Assembly (NCBI RefSeq): GCF_019417665.1 | Contig: NZ_DXUU01000085.1 | Span: 1-7,178 of the forward strand | Source of the DNA: Ruminococcus sp. | GTDB taxonomy: Bacteria > Bacillota > Clostridia > Oscillospirales > Ruminococcaceae | DNA length: 7,178 bases | Direction: 5' to 3' | Shown here: positions 6,335 to 7,178 of the stretch, piece by piece | Layout of the letters: each line of letters begins with the position of its first letter | Numbering within the stretch: position 1 is the stretch's first letter | Position numbers and translations under genes: made by a program | The notes under the pieces: generated by a model | Seen by the model: only the letters and a program-made list of their open reading frames with translations | The model's database searches: none | What the model was told of the DNA's origin: nothing

Positions 6335-7066
6335 TTATGCTTCACACTGCAACAGTGTTTTCGCCTCTTCCATTGCCTCTGCATCCATGAGCAATTCCTC
6401 GATCTCGTCCGGTGCGTAGCCGTAATCCAACAACAGATAGACATCTTCCTCCGGTACGCCAAACATACTACAATACTCCAACAGCAGTTCTTCTTGCTCG
6501 TCTGATTCATACCAATCCACATGATTCCAGTTGTACGGATTGTACATAGTGTGGATGTAGTCCTGCATTGTAAAGGCATTTCTGCTGAGTTTGCCGTCCG
6601 GTGTGATCTCTACGATCTCACCCTCTGAAACATCGACTTCATAGCACCTATCACTTAAATTTACCTTTTGCAAAGCGTTGTCCAGAATGCCTTTTGTACT
6701 GGCGTAGACGTAAATTCCGAGTTTCGGAAAATGGTATAAAGTCAGCGGATTATTGCCTCTTACCAGAAACAGCGTGTTGTCATTTCTGAGAATCGTAAAG
6801 ACAAAGCTGCCCTCCACAAGTTCCGCCATTTTCTTGATACTTTTTGCATTCAGTCGATTTTCCTGTTCCAACAATTGCACCGCAACGTAGCTGTCGGTTT
6901 CGATAGCTGTTTTTGGCAAACAGTATTTCTTTTGCAGTTCAGCATCATTGTACAGCACCCCATTGTGAGCGAGAGCAAACGCTTCTGTGCCGCAGTGTCC
7001 CTCGAACGGATGATTGTTGTAGTTGTATTTTTCACTGCCCTGTGTAGTCATTCTGGTGTGTCCCAT
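6335..7066 (-). CDS. Class II glutamine amidotransferase-like protein, N-terminus lost
   Basis: The protein belongs to the Ntn-type class II glutamine amidotransferases (GlmS/PurF-like), which release ammonia from glutamine. Seen from residue 1 of the ATG at 7066: GHTRMTTQG (2-10) with NNHPF (17-21), matching the GHTRWATHG...NAHP loop; HNGVLYN (34-40), matching the HNG motif; and ETDSYVAVQL (56-65). The C-terminal part (about 188-243) is acidic and helical and is not part of the usual domain. The frame remains open to 7135 with family-like residues (KPAHKVKLYFPKETKAV just before the ATG), but hits TGA at 7136-7138 within what looks like insertion-sequence DNA. The expected N-terminal cysteine nucleophile and surrounding segment are therefore absent, so it is probably inactive as a glutaminase. 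Translation from 7066 has only a weak AAGGAA site. Functional remnant or pseudogene. Confidence 0.83.
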   Translation of the reverse strand: MGHTRMTTQGSEKYNYNNHPFEGHCGTEAFALAHNGVLYNDAELQKKYCLPKTAIETDSYVAVQLLEQENRLNAKSIKKMAELVEGSFVFTILRNDNTLFLVRGNNPLTLYHFPKLGIYVYASTKGILDNALQKVNLSDRCYEVDVSEGEIVEITPDGKLSRNAFTMQDYIHTMYNPYNWNHVDWYESDEQEELLLEYCSMFGVPEEDVYLLLDYGYAPDEIEELLMDAEAMEEAKTLLQCEA

Positions 7067-7127
7067 GACCGCTTTTGTTTCCTTGGGAAAGTACAGCTTG
7101 ACCTTGTGAGCTGGCTTGGCTTTCTTA

Positions 7128-7178
7128 GAGCCTGTTCAGTATCTTTACACCAAGTTCTAAAAGAAGTATAATAAAAAG
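7128..7178 (+). mobile_element. Probable left end of an IS256-family-like insertion sequence
   Basis: The sequence begins GAGCCTGTTCAGTATCTTTA, resembling terminal inverted repeats of IS256-type elements, and continues into AT-rich DNA with a strong promoter. It lies exactly where the coding frame of the amidotransferase is interrupted. The transposase and other end are outside the window, so the identity rests on the pattern of the terminus alone. An alternative is a different kind of element or a natural intergenic sequence. Confidence 0.42.
7144..7172 (+). promoter_or_regulatory. Strong sigma-A type promoter reading out of the window
   Basis: TTTACA (7144-7149, five of six -35 consensus bases) is followed after an ideal 17 bases by TATAAT (7167-7172, a perfect -10). 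It points rightward, opposite to every gene here, and would drive a plus-strand gene beyond the window, most likely the insertion-sequence transposase. The -35 lies within the presumed terminal repeat, as is common for transposase promoters. Confidence 0.62.

Noticed and set aside
5904..6419. A 171-codon plus-strand frame across 5904-6419
   Set aside because: It crosses DUF1643, a terminator and two small ORFs on the opposite strand, lacks a recognisable ribosome binding site, and its peptide is low in normal protein character.
1..7178. CRISPR array, tRNA, rRNA or integrase attachment repeat
   Set aside because: I saw no regularly spaced repeats, no tRNA-like cloverleaf with the expected conserved arms, and no direct repeat pair flanking the recombinase.

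Overview
The window looks like part of a mobile or accessory region from a low-to-mid GC Firmicute, most likely a gut clostridium of the Ruminococcus/Faecalibacterium type. The reasons are the strong AGGAGG-type ribosome binding sites, the compact co-directional operons, and a gene mix (large serine recombinase, DUF927 ATPase, DUF960, DUF1643, unknown small proteins) typical of integrative elements and phage-like islands in that group. The taxon is inferred; no rRNA or housekeeping gene is present. All convincing genes lie on the minus strand, so transcription runs from high to low coordinates. The only plus-strand signal I accept is a promoter at the extreme right.

From right to left: 7128-7178 looks like the end of an IS256-type insertion sequence carrying an outward promoter (TTTACA, 17 bases, TATAAT). 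It abuts a class II glutamine amidotransferase-like gene (6335-7066, open to 7135) that has lost its N-terminus, including the expected catalytic cysteine. Two overlapping tiny ORFs follow (6201-6311 and 6137-6217), each predicting one hydrophobic segment, and then an intrinsic terminator (6093-6124). The next operon is tightly coupled: DUF1643 (5558-6082), an unknown 97-residue protein (5268-5561), a large serine recombinase (3700-5274) and DUF960 (3440-3730). Successive genes overlap by 4, 7 and 31 bases, and the operon ends in a terminator (3393-3430).

The left part carries an unknown 227-residue protein (2611-3294), a gap with either a promoter or a 36-codon ORF, unknown 145- and 130-residue proteins (1982-2419, 1572-1964), a terminator (1511-1549), and a DUF927-family P-loop ATPase (18-1490). 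This could be a replication or maintenance module, with the ATPase as helicase or motor and the small proteins as accessory DNA-binding factors, but only the ATPase assignment rests on visible motifs.

The most unusual features are the two tiny membrane-peptide ORFs, two intrinsic terminators placed directly against the ribosome binding site of the next gene (DUF1643 and DUF927), and the apparent beheading of the amidotransferase operon by an insertion sequence. No stretch over 300 bases lacks a gene or candidate gene. I see no tRNA, rRNA or CRISPR array.
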